Source: Streptomyces sp. NBC_01454
GTDB taxonomy: Bacteria; Actinomycetota; Actinomycetes; Streptomycetales; Streptomycetaceae
DNA: 64,000 nt
Assembly (NCBI RefSeq): GCF_036227565.1
Contig: NZ_CP109460.1
Coordinates: 4,340,001-4,404,000, forward strand
Direction of reading: 5' to 3'
Shown one piece after another: positions 27,572-35,877 of the stretch. How positions within the stretch are numbered: the first letter of the stretch is position 1; every line of letters starts with the position of its first letter. The notes under the pieces were generated by a model. The model saw only the letters and a program-made list of their open reading frames with translations, was not told the DNA's origin and made no database searches. A program made the translations under genes and the position numbers.

Positions 27572-29140
27572 ATGAGTGAACGGCAGGAGTCCGCGGCCCC
27601 CGGCGGTGTCCGGCTGACCTCGGCACGGGGCCGGTGGGTGCTGGCGACCGCCGTGCTGGGGTCCGGGATGGCGATGCTCGACAGCACCGTCGTCAATGTC
27701 GCCCTGCCAAGGATCGGCGAGGACCTCAACGCCGATCTGGCCGTGCTCCAGTGGACGATCACCGCCTACATGCTCACCCTCTCCTCGCTGATCCTGCTGG
27801 GCGGCGCGCTCGGCGACCGGTTCGGCCGGCGCCGGGTGTTCGTGATCGGTGTGGTGTGGTTCGCCGCGGCCTCGCTGCTGTGCGGGCTCGCGCCGAATGC
27901 CGGGGTGCTGATCACGGCCCGGGCGCTGCAGGGCGTCGGCGGTGCGCTGCTCACCCCCGGCTCGCTGGCGCTGATCCAGGCCGTCTACCACCCGGACGAC
28001 CGGGCGCGGGCGGTCGGCGCCTGGTCCGGGCTCGGCGGGGTGGCCGCGGCCGTCGGCCCGTTCGTCGGCGGCTGGCTGGTGGACGGCGCCGGCTGGCGCT
28101 GGGTGTTCTTCCTGAACGTGCCGCTGGCCGCGGTGTGTGTCCCGGTGGCGCTGCGGCACGTACCGGAGACCCGGGAGCGGGACGCCCGCGAGCGCCGCGG
28201 TTTCGATGTGCCGGGCGCGGTGCTCGGGGCGCTGGCGCTGGCCGGGGTGACCTATGCGCTGATCGCGGCGCCGGCCGGGGGCGTGTCGGCCGGCGTGATC
28301 CTGCCCGCGGTCCTCGGGGTGCTGCTCGGGGTGGTCTTCGTCCATGTCGAACGGCGGCGCCCGGACCCGATGCTGCCGCCGGCCATCTTCACCAACCGGC
28401 TGTTCTCCGCCGTCAATGTGGTGACCGTGTGCGTCTACGCCGCGTTCGGCGGCTTCTTCTTCCTGGCGGTGCTCCAGCTCCAGGTCGTGGTGGGCTATTC
28501 GGCGCTCCAGGCCGGCACCGCGCTGCTGCCCACCACCGTCCTGATGCTGCTGCTGTCCGCCCGCTCCGGGGCGCTGGGCCAGCGCATCGGGCCCCGGATC
28601 CCGCTGACCGTCGGCCCGCTGCTGTGCGCCGCGGGGATGCTGCTGATGACGCGGGCGGACCGGGGCTCCTCGTACCTCACCGATGTGCTGCCGGCGCTGG
28701 TGGTGCTGGGCGCGGGCATGGTGACGCTGGTCGCGCCGCTCACCTCGACGGTGCTGGCGTCGGTGGACGTGGACCGGGCGGGCCTGGCCAGTGGGATCAA
28801 CAACGCGGCGGCCCGGGCCGCGAGCCTGGTGGCGGTCGCGGCGCTGCCGCTGCTGGCGGGCATCGGCCCGGAGGCCTACCGCTCGGCGGACGAGTTCGGG
28901 GTCGCCTTCCGGCGGGCGATGCCGCTGTGTGCCGGGATCCTGGTGGCCGGTGCGCTGATCGCCTGGCTGACGGTGCGCACCCCGGCGCCGCGGGCCGCCG
29001 AGCAGGCTCCCGCGGAGCGGTGCCGACCCGAGTGCACCTTTCACTGCGGGGTGAGTGCCCCGCCGCTGGATCCGGGCGAGGTACGGGCCCGGGCGGCGCG
29101 GCCACCGGGGGGCGGCGGCGCGGCGCCGGGGACCGGGTGA
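27572..29140 (+). CDS. MFS drug transporter, DHA2 (14-helix, EmrB/QacA) type
   Basis: The product is 522 residues with about 14 membrane helices. Antiporter motifs are LDSTVVNVALPRIG (motif D1), LGDRFGRRRVF (motif A) and the helix-5 motif C region GGVAAAVGPFVGGWLVDG. It likely exports a toxic compound using the proton gradient. No TetR-type regulator lies next to it. The C-terminal roughly 45 residues are Pro/Arg/Cys-rich and cytoplasmic. Confidence 0.9.
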   Translation: MSERQESAAPGGVRLTSARGRWVLATAVLGSGMAMLDSTVVNVALPRIGEDLNADLAVLQWTITAYMLTLSSLILLGGALGDRFGRRRVFVIGVVWFAAASLLCGLAPNAGVLITARALQGVGGALLTPGSLALIQAVYHPDDRARAVGAWSGLGGVAAAVGPFVGGWLVDGAGWRWVFFLNVPLAAVCVPVALRHVPETRERDARERRGFDVPGAVLGALALAGVTYALIAAPAGGVSAGVILPAVLGVLLGVVFVHVERRRPDPMLPPAIFTNRLFSAVNVVTVCVYAAFGGFFFLAVLQLQVVVGYSALQAGTALLPTTVLMLLLSARSGALGQRIGPRIPLTVGPLLCAAGMLLMTRADRGSSYLTDVLPALVVLGAGMVTLVAPLTSTVLASVDVDRAGLASGINNAAARAASLVAVAALPLLAGIGPEAYRSADEFGVAFRRAMPLCAGILVAGALIAWLTVRTPAPRAAEQAPAERCRPECTFHCGVSAPPLDPGEVRARAARPPGGGGAAPGTG

Positions 29141-29222
29141 GAGGGCCGGTGGCCGCCGCGGAGCCTTCCCTGCGGTCCCGGCCGGTCCCACCCGGCCCCC
29201 GCGACCAGGCAGACTGGGAGGC

Positions 29223-29636
29223 ATGGCCATTCACGAGAACCTCCTCGGGGGACCGCCCCCGACCCATCTGCCCGATGACCCCGAGCCCCGCGAGATGCTC
29301 GCCGCGGGCACCGCGCCGTCCGATGTCGCAGCGAAGTACCCGGCCTCCTCCCTGGCCTGGGCGCAGCTGGCGGACGACGCCTTCGAGGGGGGCCGGGTCG
29401 TCGAGTCGTACGCCTACGCCCGCACCGGCTACCACCGCGGCCTGGACGCGCTGCGCCGGGCCGGCTGGAAGGGCCACGGCCCGGTGCCGTTCGAGCACGA
29501 GCCCAACCGCGGCTTCCTGCGGGCGCTGCACGCCCTCGCCCGCGCCGCCCAGTCGATCGGCGAGCAGGAGGAGTACGCGCGCTGCTCGACCTTCCTGCGG
29601 GAGTCCTCGCCGACCGCGGCCGACACCCTCACCTGA
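29223..29636 (+). CDS. DUF3151 family protein
   Basis: The product is 137 residues behind GGGAGG. It matches the actinobacterial DUF3151 pattern: NLLGGPPPTHLP, LAWAQLADDAF, VVESYAYARTGYHRGLDALRRAGWKG, NRGFLRALHALARAAQSIGE. It is helical, TPR-like and cytoplasmic. The family is widely conserved in actinobacteria, but its function is not established. Confidence 0.85.
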   Translation: MAIHENLLGGPPPTHLPDDPEPREMLAAGTAPSDVAAKYPASSLAWAQLADDAFEGGRVVESYAYARTGYHRGLDALRRAGWKGHGPVPFEHEPNRGFLRALHALARAAQSIGEQEEYARCSTFLRESSPTAADTLT

Positions 29637-29691
29637 CGGCCGCCGCGCCCTTCCGGGGGCGGCCCGCCGACGGGCATCGGGCACGACCGGG

Positions 29692-29719
29692 GGCCGGCCG
29701 CATGATCGCGGCCGGCCCT
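29692..29719 (+). terminator. hairpin between DUF3151 gene and kyn operon
   Basis: GGGCCGGCCGC / GCGGCCGGCCC, 11-bp stem with a six-base loop followed by TTG. Confidence 0.7.
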
Positions 29720-29849
29720 TGCGCGGTCGCTGTCCAGCACCGATGATTTCAGTGGGCCGGGCCATCCCGAGCCCGAGGGGACCGGGGCTCCCGAGCCGAC
29801 GAGGAAGGGGCGGACCGCTACCCGGTAGTTCGCACCTGAGGAGTCCCTC

Positions 29850-30842
29850 ATGTCGCAGCCGTCTCCCACAGATCCCGCGGACAGCGCGGTGACCATTCCC
29901 GGCGGTCCCGGCGGTCCCGGCGGTCCCGGCGGTCCCGACGGTCCCGACGGTCCCGACGGTCCCGGCGGTCCCGACGGTCCTGGCGGTCCTGCCGGTTTCG
30001 TACCGGCCGATGCCGAGTCCGACCCGCCGTTCGCCCCCGATCTCCGCATCGGCTCCAGCAGCACGACCCCGTACGAGGACTATGTCCAGGCGGACGTCCT
30101 CACCCATCTTCAGCACCCGCTCTCCGACGACCCCGGCGAGATGGTCTTCCTGGTCACCACCCAGGTCATGGAGCTGTGGTTCACGGTCATCGTCCATGAG
30201 TGGCGCACCGCGGCCGAGGCGCTGCGCCGCGACGACCTGACGGTGGTACGGGAGGCGCTGCGCCGCTCCGCCTACGAGCTGGAGGCGCTGAACGCCGCCT
30301 GGAAGCCGCTGGCCCGGCTGACCCCGGCGCAGTTCAACGCCTACCGCAGCGCGCTCGGCGAGGGATCCGGGTTCCAGTCGGCGATGTACCGGCGGATGGA
30401 GTTCCTGCTCGGCGAGAAGTCCGCCTCCATGCTGGTGCCGCACCGCGGCGCGCCCCGTGAGCGCGCCGAGCTGGAGAAGGCCCTCCAGGAGCCGAGTCTG
30501 TGGGACGAGGTGCTGCGGCTGCTCGCCCGCCGCGGCTACGCGATCCCGGAGGCCGTGCTGCGGCGGGACCCGGCGCTGCGCTACGAACCGGATCCGGCCG
30601 TCGAGGCCGTCTGGGCCGAGATCTACGCCGGCTCGCAGGAGTCGGACCTCGTCCGGCTGGGTGAGGCGCTGACCGATGTCGCCGAGCTGGTCTGGCGATG
30701 GCGCAACGATCATCTGGTCGCGACCCGGCGGGCCATGGGCGCCAAGATGGGCACCGGCGGCTCCGCGGGGGTCGCCTGGCTGGAGAAGCGGGCCCGCAAG
30801 AATGTCTTCCCCGAGCTGTGGACGGCGCGCAGTCATGTCTGA
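29850..30842 (+). CDS. kynA: tryptophan 2,3-dioxygenase
   Basis: The product is 330 residues behind GAGGAG. The haem dioxygenase core starts at about residue 70 (TPYEDYVQADVLTHLQHPL) and shows MVFLVTTQVMELWF, FQSAMYRRMEFLLG and WRWRNDHLVATRRAMGAKMGTGGSAG. The distal-pocket His and substrate Arg are within these segments. It opens the indole ring to N-formylkynurenine. Odd feature: residues 18-47 are a collagen-like (Gly-Gly/Asp-Pro)n tract not needed for the fold. It overlaps kynU by eight bases and starts a three-gene operon. Confidence 0.95.
   Translation: MSQPSPTDPADSAVTIPGGPGGPGGPGGPDGPDGPDGPGGPDGPGGPAGFVPADAESDPPFAPDLRIGSSSTTPYEDYVQADVLTHLQHPLSDDPGEMVFLVTTQVMELWFTVIVHEWRTAAEALRRDDLTVVREALRRSAYELEALNAAWKPLARLTPAQFNAYRSALGEGSGFQSAMYRRMEFLLGEKSASMLVPHRGAPRERAELEKALQEPSLWDEVLRLLARRGYAIPEAVLRRDPALRYEPDPAVEAVWAEIYAGSQESDLVRLGEALTDVAELVWRWRNDHLVATRRAMGAKMGTGGSAGVAWLEKRARKNVFPELWTARSHV
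29901..29990 (+). repeat. 9-bp tandem repeat in kynA, ten units
   Basis: GGCGGTCCC/GACGGTCCY units in perfect phase, encoding a (G/D)GP tripeptide repeat at the N-terminus of KynA. The reading frame survives any change in unit number. Confidence 0.95.
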
Positions 30843-32172
30843 GACCCCAGGATTCCCCGCTTCCGCGGCCGGCCCCGGCTCCCCCGCGGAGGGTGAACAC
30901 GCCGTCCGCGCCGGGGAGTTGGACGCCACCGACCCGCTCGCCGCGGTCCGCGACCGCTTCGTCCTCGACGCCGCGCCGGATGAGGCTTCGGGCGGCGCCG
31001 CCGTCTACCTCGACGGCAACTCCCTCGGGGCGCTGCCCCGCACGGTGCCCGACCGCCTCGCGGACGTCATCGCCCGCGAGTGGGGCGAGCTGCGCATCCG
31101 GTCGTGGAGCGAGTCGGGCTGGTGGACCGCGCCGGAGCGGATCGGTGACAAGATCGCGCCGCTGATCGGGGCCGGACCGGGCCGGGTGGTGGTCGGCGAC
31201 TCCACCAGCGTCAACATCTTCAAGGCCGTGGTCGGCGGGGTCAGGATGGCCGGGAAGGGCTGTACGGAGATCCTCGTCGACGCCACGACCTTCCCGACCG
31301 ACGGCTATATCGCCCGGTCCGCGGCCCGGATGACCGGTCTCGCGGTGCGTCCGGTCGAGCCCGCGCGGATCGCCGACGAGGTCACCGAGCGGACCGCGCT
31401 GGCGCTGGTCAACCACGTCGACTACCGCACCGGCCGGCTCAACGACCTGCCCGGCATCACCCACGCGCTGCACTCCGCGGGCGCGCTCGCCGTCTGGGAC
31501 CTGTGCCACAGCGCCGGTGCGCTGCCGGTCGGCCTCGACGCGCACCACGTCGACCTCGCCGTCGGGTGTACGTACAAGTACCTCAACGGCGGGCCGGGTT
31601 CGCCCGCCTACCTCTACATCCGCGAGAGCCTCCAGGACCGGTTCGAATCGCCGCTGCCGGGCTGGAACTCCCACACCGATCCGTTCGCGATGGAGCCGGA
31701 CCACACCCCCGCCGACGGCATTGCGCGCGGCCGGGTCGGCACCCCCGACATCCTCTCGCTGCTCGCGCTGGAGGCGGCGCTGGAGGCCTGGGACGGGGTG
31801 TCCATCGAGGCGGTCCGCACCAAGAGCCTGGCCCTGACCGACTTCTTCCTGGAGTGCGTGCAGGCCTATGCGCCGCCGGACCGGGTCCGCTCCCTGACGC
31901 CGTACGCGCACGAGCGGCGCGGCAGCCAGGTGTCGCTGGCCTGCTCGCCCGCGCTCGGCTCGTCGTTCGGGCAGGGGGACACCCCCGTGGCCGGCCAGGT
32001 GATGGACGAGCTGATCCGGCGCGGGGTGGTCGGCGACTTCCGCCCGCCCGACGTGCTGCGCTTCGGCTTCACCCCGCTCTACACCTCCTTCGCGGACGCG
32101 GAGCGGGCGGCCCGGGTGCTGGGCGACGTGCTGCGGGCGCTGCCCGAGGTGTCGTCGGGGGACGGCGGGTGA
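30835..32172 (+). CDS. kynU: kynureninase
   Basis: The product is 445 residues and starts inside the end of kynA. PLP fold-type I motifs are YLDGNSLGALP, VVVGDSTSVNIFKAVVG, VDYRTGRLNDLP, WDLCHSAGALP and the cofactor Lys in AVGCTYKYLNGGPGSPAYLYI, then FTPLYTSF near the end. It cleaves kynurenine to anthranilate and alanine. It overlaps the next gene by four bases (GTGA). Confidence 0.95.
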   Translation: MSETPGFPASAAGPGSPAEGEHAVRAGELDATDPLAAVRDRFVLDAAPDEASGGAAVYLDGNSLGALPRTVPDRLADVIAREWGELRIRSWSESGWWTAPERIGDKIAPLIGAGPGRVVVGDSTSVNIFKAVVGGVRMAGKGCTEILVDATTFPTDGYIARSAARMTGLAVRPVEPARIADEVTERTALALVNHVDYRTGRLNDLPGITHALHSAGALAVWDLCHSAGALPVGLDAHHVDLAVGCTYKYLNGGPGSPAYLYIRESLQDRFESPLPGWNSHTDPFAMEPDHTPADGIARGRVGTPDILSLLALEAALEAWDGVSIEAVRTKSLALTDFFLECVQAYAPPDRVRSLTPYAHERRGSQVSLACSPALGSSFGQGDTPVAGQVMDELIRRGVVGDFRPPDVLRFGFTPLYTSFADAERAARVLGDVLRALPEVSSGDGG

Positions 32173-32966
32173 CGGTCGCGGACGAGGAGGCGGCGCTGCT
32201 GGGGCTGGCCCCGGTGGCGCCGGACCGGACGGTGGCCTACGGGCCGCATCCGGACCAGCTCGTCGATCTGTATGTGCCGCGGGCGGGCGACGGCGTGCCC
32301 GCGGCGGCTCGCGGCCCGGTGGTCGTCCTGCTGCACGGCGGATTCTGGCGCGCGGCCTACGACCGCCGCCATCTGTCGCCGCTCGCCGCGGAGCTGGCCG
32401 GCCGGGGACTGCCGGTCGCGCTCGCGGAGTACCGCCGGGTCGGTGCGGGCGGCGGGGCGCCGCAGACGTTCGAGGACGTCACGGCGGGCATCGACGCGGC
32501 CTACGGGGCTTACGCGGCCCTGGCGCAGGCGTCGCCCGGCCCGTCCCTCGTCCTGGTCGGCCACTCCGCGGGCGGCCATCTCGCGCTGCTCGCCGCCGCC
32601 CGCCCGCGCACCCCCGTGACCCGGGTGCTGGCCGTCTCCCCGGTCGCCGACCTCGCCCGCGCCCACGCGCTGGGGCTGAGCGGCGGCGCGGTCGCCGAGC
32701 TGCTCGGTGACGGGCCCGGTTTCCCGGCACGGCTCGCCGCGGCCGACCCGGCACAGCGGCCGCCCGCCGGCGTCCCGGTCACGATCCTGCACGGCACCGA
32801 CGACCCGGACGTCCCACTGGAGCTCTCCCGCCGCTACGCCGCACAGAGCCCCGCTACGACCGTGCTGCGCGAACTGCCCGGCGTCGGTCACTACGCCCCC
32901 GTCACTCCCGGCAGCCCCAGCTGTGACGTGCTGACCGGGCTCGTGTGTCGGCCGTCTAGTACCTGA
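32169..32966 (+). CDS. alpha/beta hydrolase, probable kynurenine formamidase
   Basis: The product is 265 residues from a GTG coupled to the kynU stop. It has the HGGFWRAAYDRRH oxyanion motif typical of arylformamidases, the nucleophile Ser in LVGHSAGGHLAL, an Asp in ILHGTDDPDVPL and the His in LPGVGHYAP. The position in the kynA-kynU operon strongly suggests it hydrolyses N-formylkynurenine, which would complete tryptophan to anthranilate. It is not the metal-dependent cyclase-type KynB. The role is inferred from motif plus context. Confidence 0.85.
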   Translation: MTVADEEAALLGLAPVAPDRTVAYGPHPDQLVDLYVPRAGDGVPAAARGPVVVLLHGGFWRAAYDRRHLSPLAAELAGRGLPVALAEYRRVGAGGGAPQTFEDVTAGIDAAYGAYAALAQASPGPSLVLVGHSAGGHLALLAAARPRTPVTRVLAVSPVADLARAHALGLSGGAVAELLGDGPGFPARLAAADPAQRPPAGVPVTILHGTDDPDVPLELSRRYAAQSPATTVLRELPGVGHYAPVTPGSPSCDVLTGLVCRPSST

Positions 32967-33033
32967 GGCGGACGCGCACAGATCCCCACTGGTGAGGACG
33001 CCCGGGGGCGCGCGGTTGCTTACCGTTGTCAGC

Positions 33034-34398
33034 GTGAATGACACGACCCAGACGCAGGGCACCCTGCGCTCGGAAGCCCGGATAGCCCGCGGTGGGCTGC
33101 ACCGGCTGCGCCAGGACCTGTTCGTCGACGCCTTCGCCTTCCGCCCGATGCCGCCGCTGGAGGACGGCAAGGTACCCCGGTGGCTGCCGGAGCGGCTGCG
33201 GCACTGGATGCGCTGGCTGCCGCACTTCTCCGTGGGCTTCTTCTCGGTGTGTGTCTTTCTGCTGACCTACACCGACAGCTATTCGGTGGGCCCGCTGCGT
33301 GGCGTGCTCGTCGGCGGCTTCAGCCTGCTGGTCGCGATTCCGCCGGTGCTCACCCTCTTCCGCCCGGTGGGTGCCTTCTGGCTGTCGCTGTGCGCGTTCC
33401 TCCTGTCCATGGGCCTTCATGCCTTCGCCCCCATGTACGGCACCACCCCCATCGTGAGCAGCGCCTACCCCACTCACCTGGTGGTGATGACCCTGGTGGT
33501 GCTGCGCACCCGTCCGCGGTTCGCGTTGGAGATGTGGCTGGTCACCTTTGGCGTCGCGGGGGCGTTCTCGGTGCTCCTCGGCGGGAGCGACTCCGGCGAT
33601 CTGGCGCCGGTGGCGGTCTTCTCCGGCGTGCTGCTGGTCTCCGCCGCCGCGGTCCGCGCCTGGCGGGAGGAGCGCCGGCAGGTCGTCGAGACCCGGACCG
33701 TCACCGCCGAGGAGCGCTCCCGGCGCACGCTCCTGGAGGAGCGGGCGCTGATCGCCCGGGAGCTGCACGATGTGGTCGCCCACCACATGTCCGTGATCGC
33801 CATCCAGGCCGAGGCCGCCCCGTACCGGGTGGAGAACACCCCGCCCGAGCTGGCCACGTCCTTCGCGACGATCCGGGAGAACGCCGTCGCCGCGCTGACC
33901 GAGCTGCGCCGCATCCTGGGCGTGGTCCGCTCCGCGGATCCGGATGCCTTCGCCGAGAGCGACCCGGAGGCCCCGCAGCCCACGCTCGCCACCCTCGACT
34001 CGCTGCTGGACAGCGTGCGCGGTGCCGGGCTGAGTGTCGAGGCCGTGGTCACCGGTGCGCCGCGGCCGCTGCCGCAGGGCGTGGAACTGTCCGCGTACCG
34101 GATCGTGCAGGAGGGGCTGAGCAATGCGCTGCGGCACTCGCCGGGCGCCGATGCCCGGGTGGAGATCTCCTACGTCCTGGGCGGCATCGGTCTGCGGATC
34201 GTCAACGGCCGGCCCAGCCGCCTGGCCAAGCCGTCCCCGGGGGCGGGGCACGGTGTGCTGGGCATGCGCGAGCGGGTACAAATGCTGGGCGGTGAGATGA
34301 CCGCCGACCACACCGAGGACGGCGGCTTCGAGGTCGCGGCGTTCATTCCGGTGGGGAGTGCGGCCGGCGAGGCCGCGACAGGGGGAAAGAAGGCATGA
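33034..34398 (+). CDS. NarL-type sensor histidine kinase
   Basis: The product is about 454 residues from a GTG (VNDTTQTQG). Four membrane helices lie between about residues 60 and 205. The HisKA_3 dimerisation box follows with the phosphorylated His in LIARELHDVVAHHMSVIAIQ, then an HATPase_c domain with EGLSNALRHSPGA (N box) and GHGVLGMRERVQMLGGEM (G box). The signal is unknown. It overlaps its response regulator by four bases. Confidence 0.92.
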   Translation: MNDTTQTQGTLRSEARIARGGLHRLRQDLFVDAFAFRPMPPLEDGKVPRWLPERLRHWMRWLPHFSVGFFSVCVFLLTYTDSYSVGPLRGVLVGGFSLLVAIPPVLTLFRPVGAFWLSLCAFLLSMGLHAFAPMYGTTPIVSSAYPTHLVVMTLVVLRTRPRFALEMWLVTFGVAGAFSVLLGGSDSGDLAPVAVFSGVLLVSAAAVRAWREERRQVVETRTVTAEERSRRTLLEERALIARELHDVVAHHMSVIAIQAEAAPYRVENTPPELATSFATIRENAVAALTELRRILGVVRSADPDAFAESDPEAPQPTLATLDSLLDSVRGAGLSVEAVVTGAPRPLPQGVELSAYRIVQEGLSNALRHSPGADARVEISYVLGGIGLRIVNGRPSRLAKPSPGAGHGVLGMRERVQMLGGEMTADHTEDGGFEVAAFIPVGSAAGEAATGGKKA

Positions 34399-35051
34399 TC
34401 CGCGTACTGATCGTCGACGACCAGGTGATGGTCCGTGAGGGCTTCTCCGTCCTGCTCAACGCGATGCCGGACATCGAGGTCGTCGGTGAGGCCGTCGACG
34501 GCCGCCAGGCGGTGCAGAAGGTCGGGGTGCTGCGGCCCGACGTCGTCCTGATGGACATCCGGATGCCGGAGATGAACGGTCTGGAGGCGACCCGGGAGAT
34601 CGTGGCCGCCGACGCGGACGCCAAGGTGCTCGTGCTGACCACCTTCGATCTGGACGAATACGTCTACCAGGCGCTGCGCTCCGGGGCGAGCGGCTTCCTC
34701 CTCAAGGACGCCTCGGCCGGCCAGCTCGCCGACGGCGTACGGATCGTCGCCTCCGGCGAGGCGCTGCTCGCCCCCACCGTCACCAAGCGGCTGATCTCCG
34801 AATTCTCCCGGCTGGGCACCCCGCGCGCCCCGGCCCAGGAACGCATCGCCGATCTGACGGAGCGGGAGACGGAGGTCCTGGTGCTGGTCGCCCAGGGCCT
34901 GTCGAACGGCGAGATCGCCGAGCATCTGGTCGTCGCCGAGTCCACGGTGAAGACGCATGTCAGCCGCATTCTGGTGAAGCTGGGGCTGCGGGACCGCACC
35001 CAGGCGGCGGTGTTCGCCTACGAGGCGCGGCTGGTGACTCCGGGAGGATGA
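34395..35051 (+). CDS. LuxR/NarL-family response regulator
   Basis: The product is 218 residues. The receiver domain has the acidic pocket VDDQ, the phospho-acceptor Asp in VVLMDIRMPEMNG, TTFDLDEY and the Lys in LLKDAS. The LuxR HTH is at the C-terminus (LTERETEVLVLVAQGLSNGEIAEHLVVAESTVKTHVSRILVKLGLRDR). It is the cognate partner of the kinase upstream. Targets are unknown. Confidence 0.95.
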   Translation: MIRVLIVDDQVMVREGFSVLLNAMPDIEVVGEAVDGRQAVQKVGVLRPDVVLMDIRMPEMNGLEATREIVAADADAKVLVLTTFDLDEYVYQALRSGASGFLLKDASAGQLADGVRIVASGEALLAPTVTKRLISEFSRLGTPRAPAQERIADLTERETEVLVLVAQGLSNGEIAEHLVVAESTVKTHVSRILVKLGLRDRTQAAVFAYEARLVTPGG

Positions 35052-35123
35052 GGGCCGCCGCCCCGGCGGGGGCCCCGCCCGGGAGCCGTGGGCGGGGCAG
35101 GCCGGCGGCCCGGACCGGGGGCC

Positions 35124-35588
35124 TTACAGCTGGGGTACCTCCCGCACCAGCGTCGAGCTCCAGGGGCACCAGATCAGGCCGGGCAGGAACGGGCCGCCGG
35201 CCTCGTCCAGATGGTCTTCCACATAGGGCGTGGTGGCGTCACAGACCTCGATGGCGAAGTCGAAGAAGTCGATCGTCTCCGGGCGGAGATGGAAGCTCCA
35301 GCGCCCGTTGTACGGGGCGGGGCGCTTCTCGATCCGGCCGATGACATGCGGCTCCGACCTGGTCGCCCCGCTCAGCAGCTCCCGGGCGTGCTGGATCTTG
35401 CGGGGGTCGGTGAGCTTGATGACGAACTCGGCACGCGTGACATCGGTCATCACGAAGTAGGCCGCGGAGTCGGCCCCGGTGCGCCGGGCGGTGTCGCTCG
35501 CCTGCTCTCCCCGCGCGGGTCCGGCCGCGGTGACGGCCAGCAGCGCCGCTGCCGCGAGCATGCCGATCTTGGTGCTGATGCGTCGCAT
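35124..35588 (-). CDS. secreted BP74-like (calmodulin-binding-protein family) protein
   Basis: The product is 154 residues with a Sec signal ([27 protein letters not shown]). The mature domain [32 protein letters not shown]...[21 protein letters not shown]...[29 protein letters not shown] resembles the N-terminal domain of Dictyostelium BP74, which gives such Streptomyces proteins the label calmodulin-binding. Bacteria lack calmodulin, so that label is misleading, and the natural ligand is unknown. The two Cys may form a disulfide. Confidence 0.72.
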   Translation of the reverse strand: MRRISTKIGMLAAAALLAVTAAGPARGEQASDTARRTGADSAAYFVMTDVTRAEFVIKLTDPRKIQHARELLSGATRSEPHVIGRIEKRPAPYNGRWSFHLRPETIDFFDFAIEVCDATTPYVEDHLDEAGGPFLPGLIWCPWSSTLVREVPQL

Positions 35589-35648
35589 GATCCCCTCCGA
35601 TGTCGCGCGCCGTGGTCACGACCACGCATACGGAAAGTAACAAGACGA

Positions 35649-35710
35649 TCACCCTGCGCTCTAGAGTTACTGTGGGTTATCGCACCGTCAGGTGAAATGG
35701 CGCAGGGTGA
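35649..35710. repeat. 11-bp inverted repeat upstream of the BP74-like gene
   Basis: TCACCCTGCGC (35649-35659) and GCGCAGGGTGA (35700-35710) are perfect inverses 40 bases apart, flanking CTCTAGAG and a probable promoter region. The rest of 35589-35877 holds no gene I can support. Confidence 0.6.
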
Positions 35711-35877
35711 CTGGCCTTCGGATCCCCGATGTGCTGCCGTGGCGAGACGGCGCGCGGCATCCACACCCTGTGGACACGCTCGCGCCGCCCGGACCGCGCG
35801 CGAGTGCGCCGCCGGAGTCCGCGACGGCTCCGGCGGCGCATGGATGCGGGGGCGGCCGGGTGGCCCGCCGCCCGGGG

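Noticed and set aside
26300..29230. 976-codon minus-strand frame across fba and the MFS gene
   Set aside because: Crosses parS, a terminator and three genes; no recognisable domain.
29901..29990. tandem repeat considered as a CRISPR array
   Set aside because: Units are 9 bp without spacers and encode an in-frame tripeptide repeat.
29850..32966. kynurenine genes considered as part of an antibiotic cluster
   Set aside because: No synthetase, synthase or tailoring genes within the window; the catabolic operon is complete by itself.
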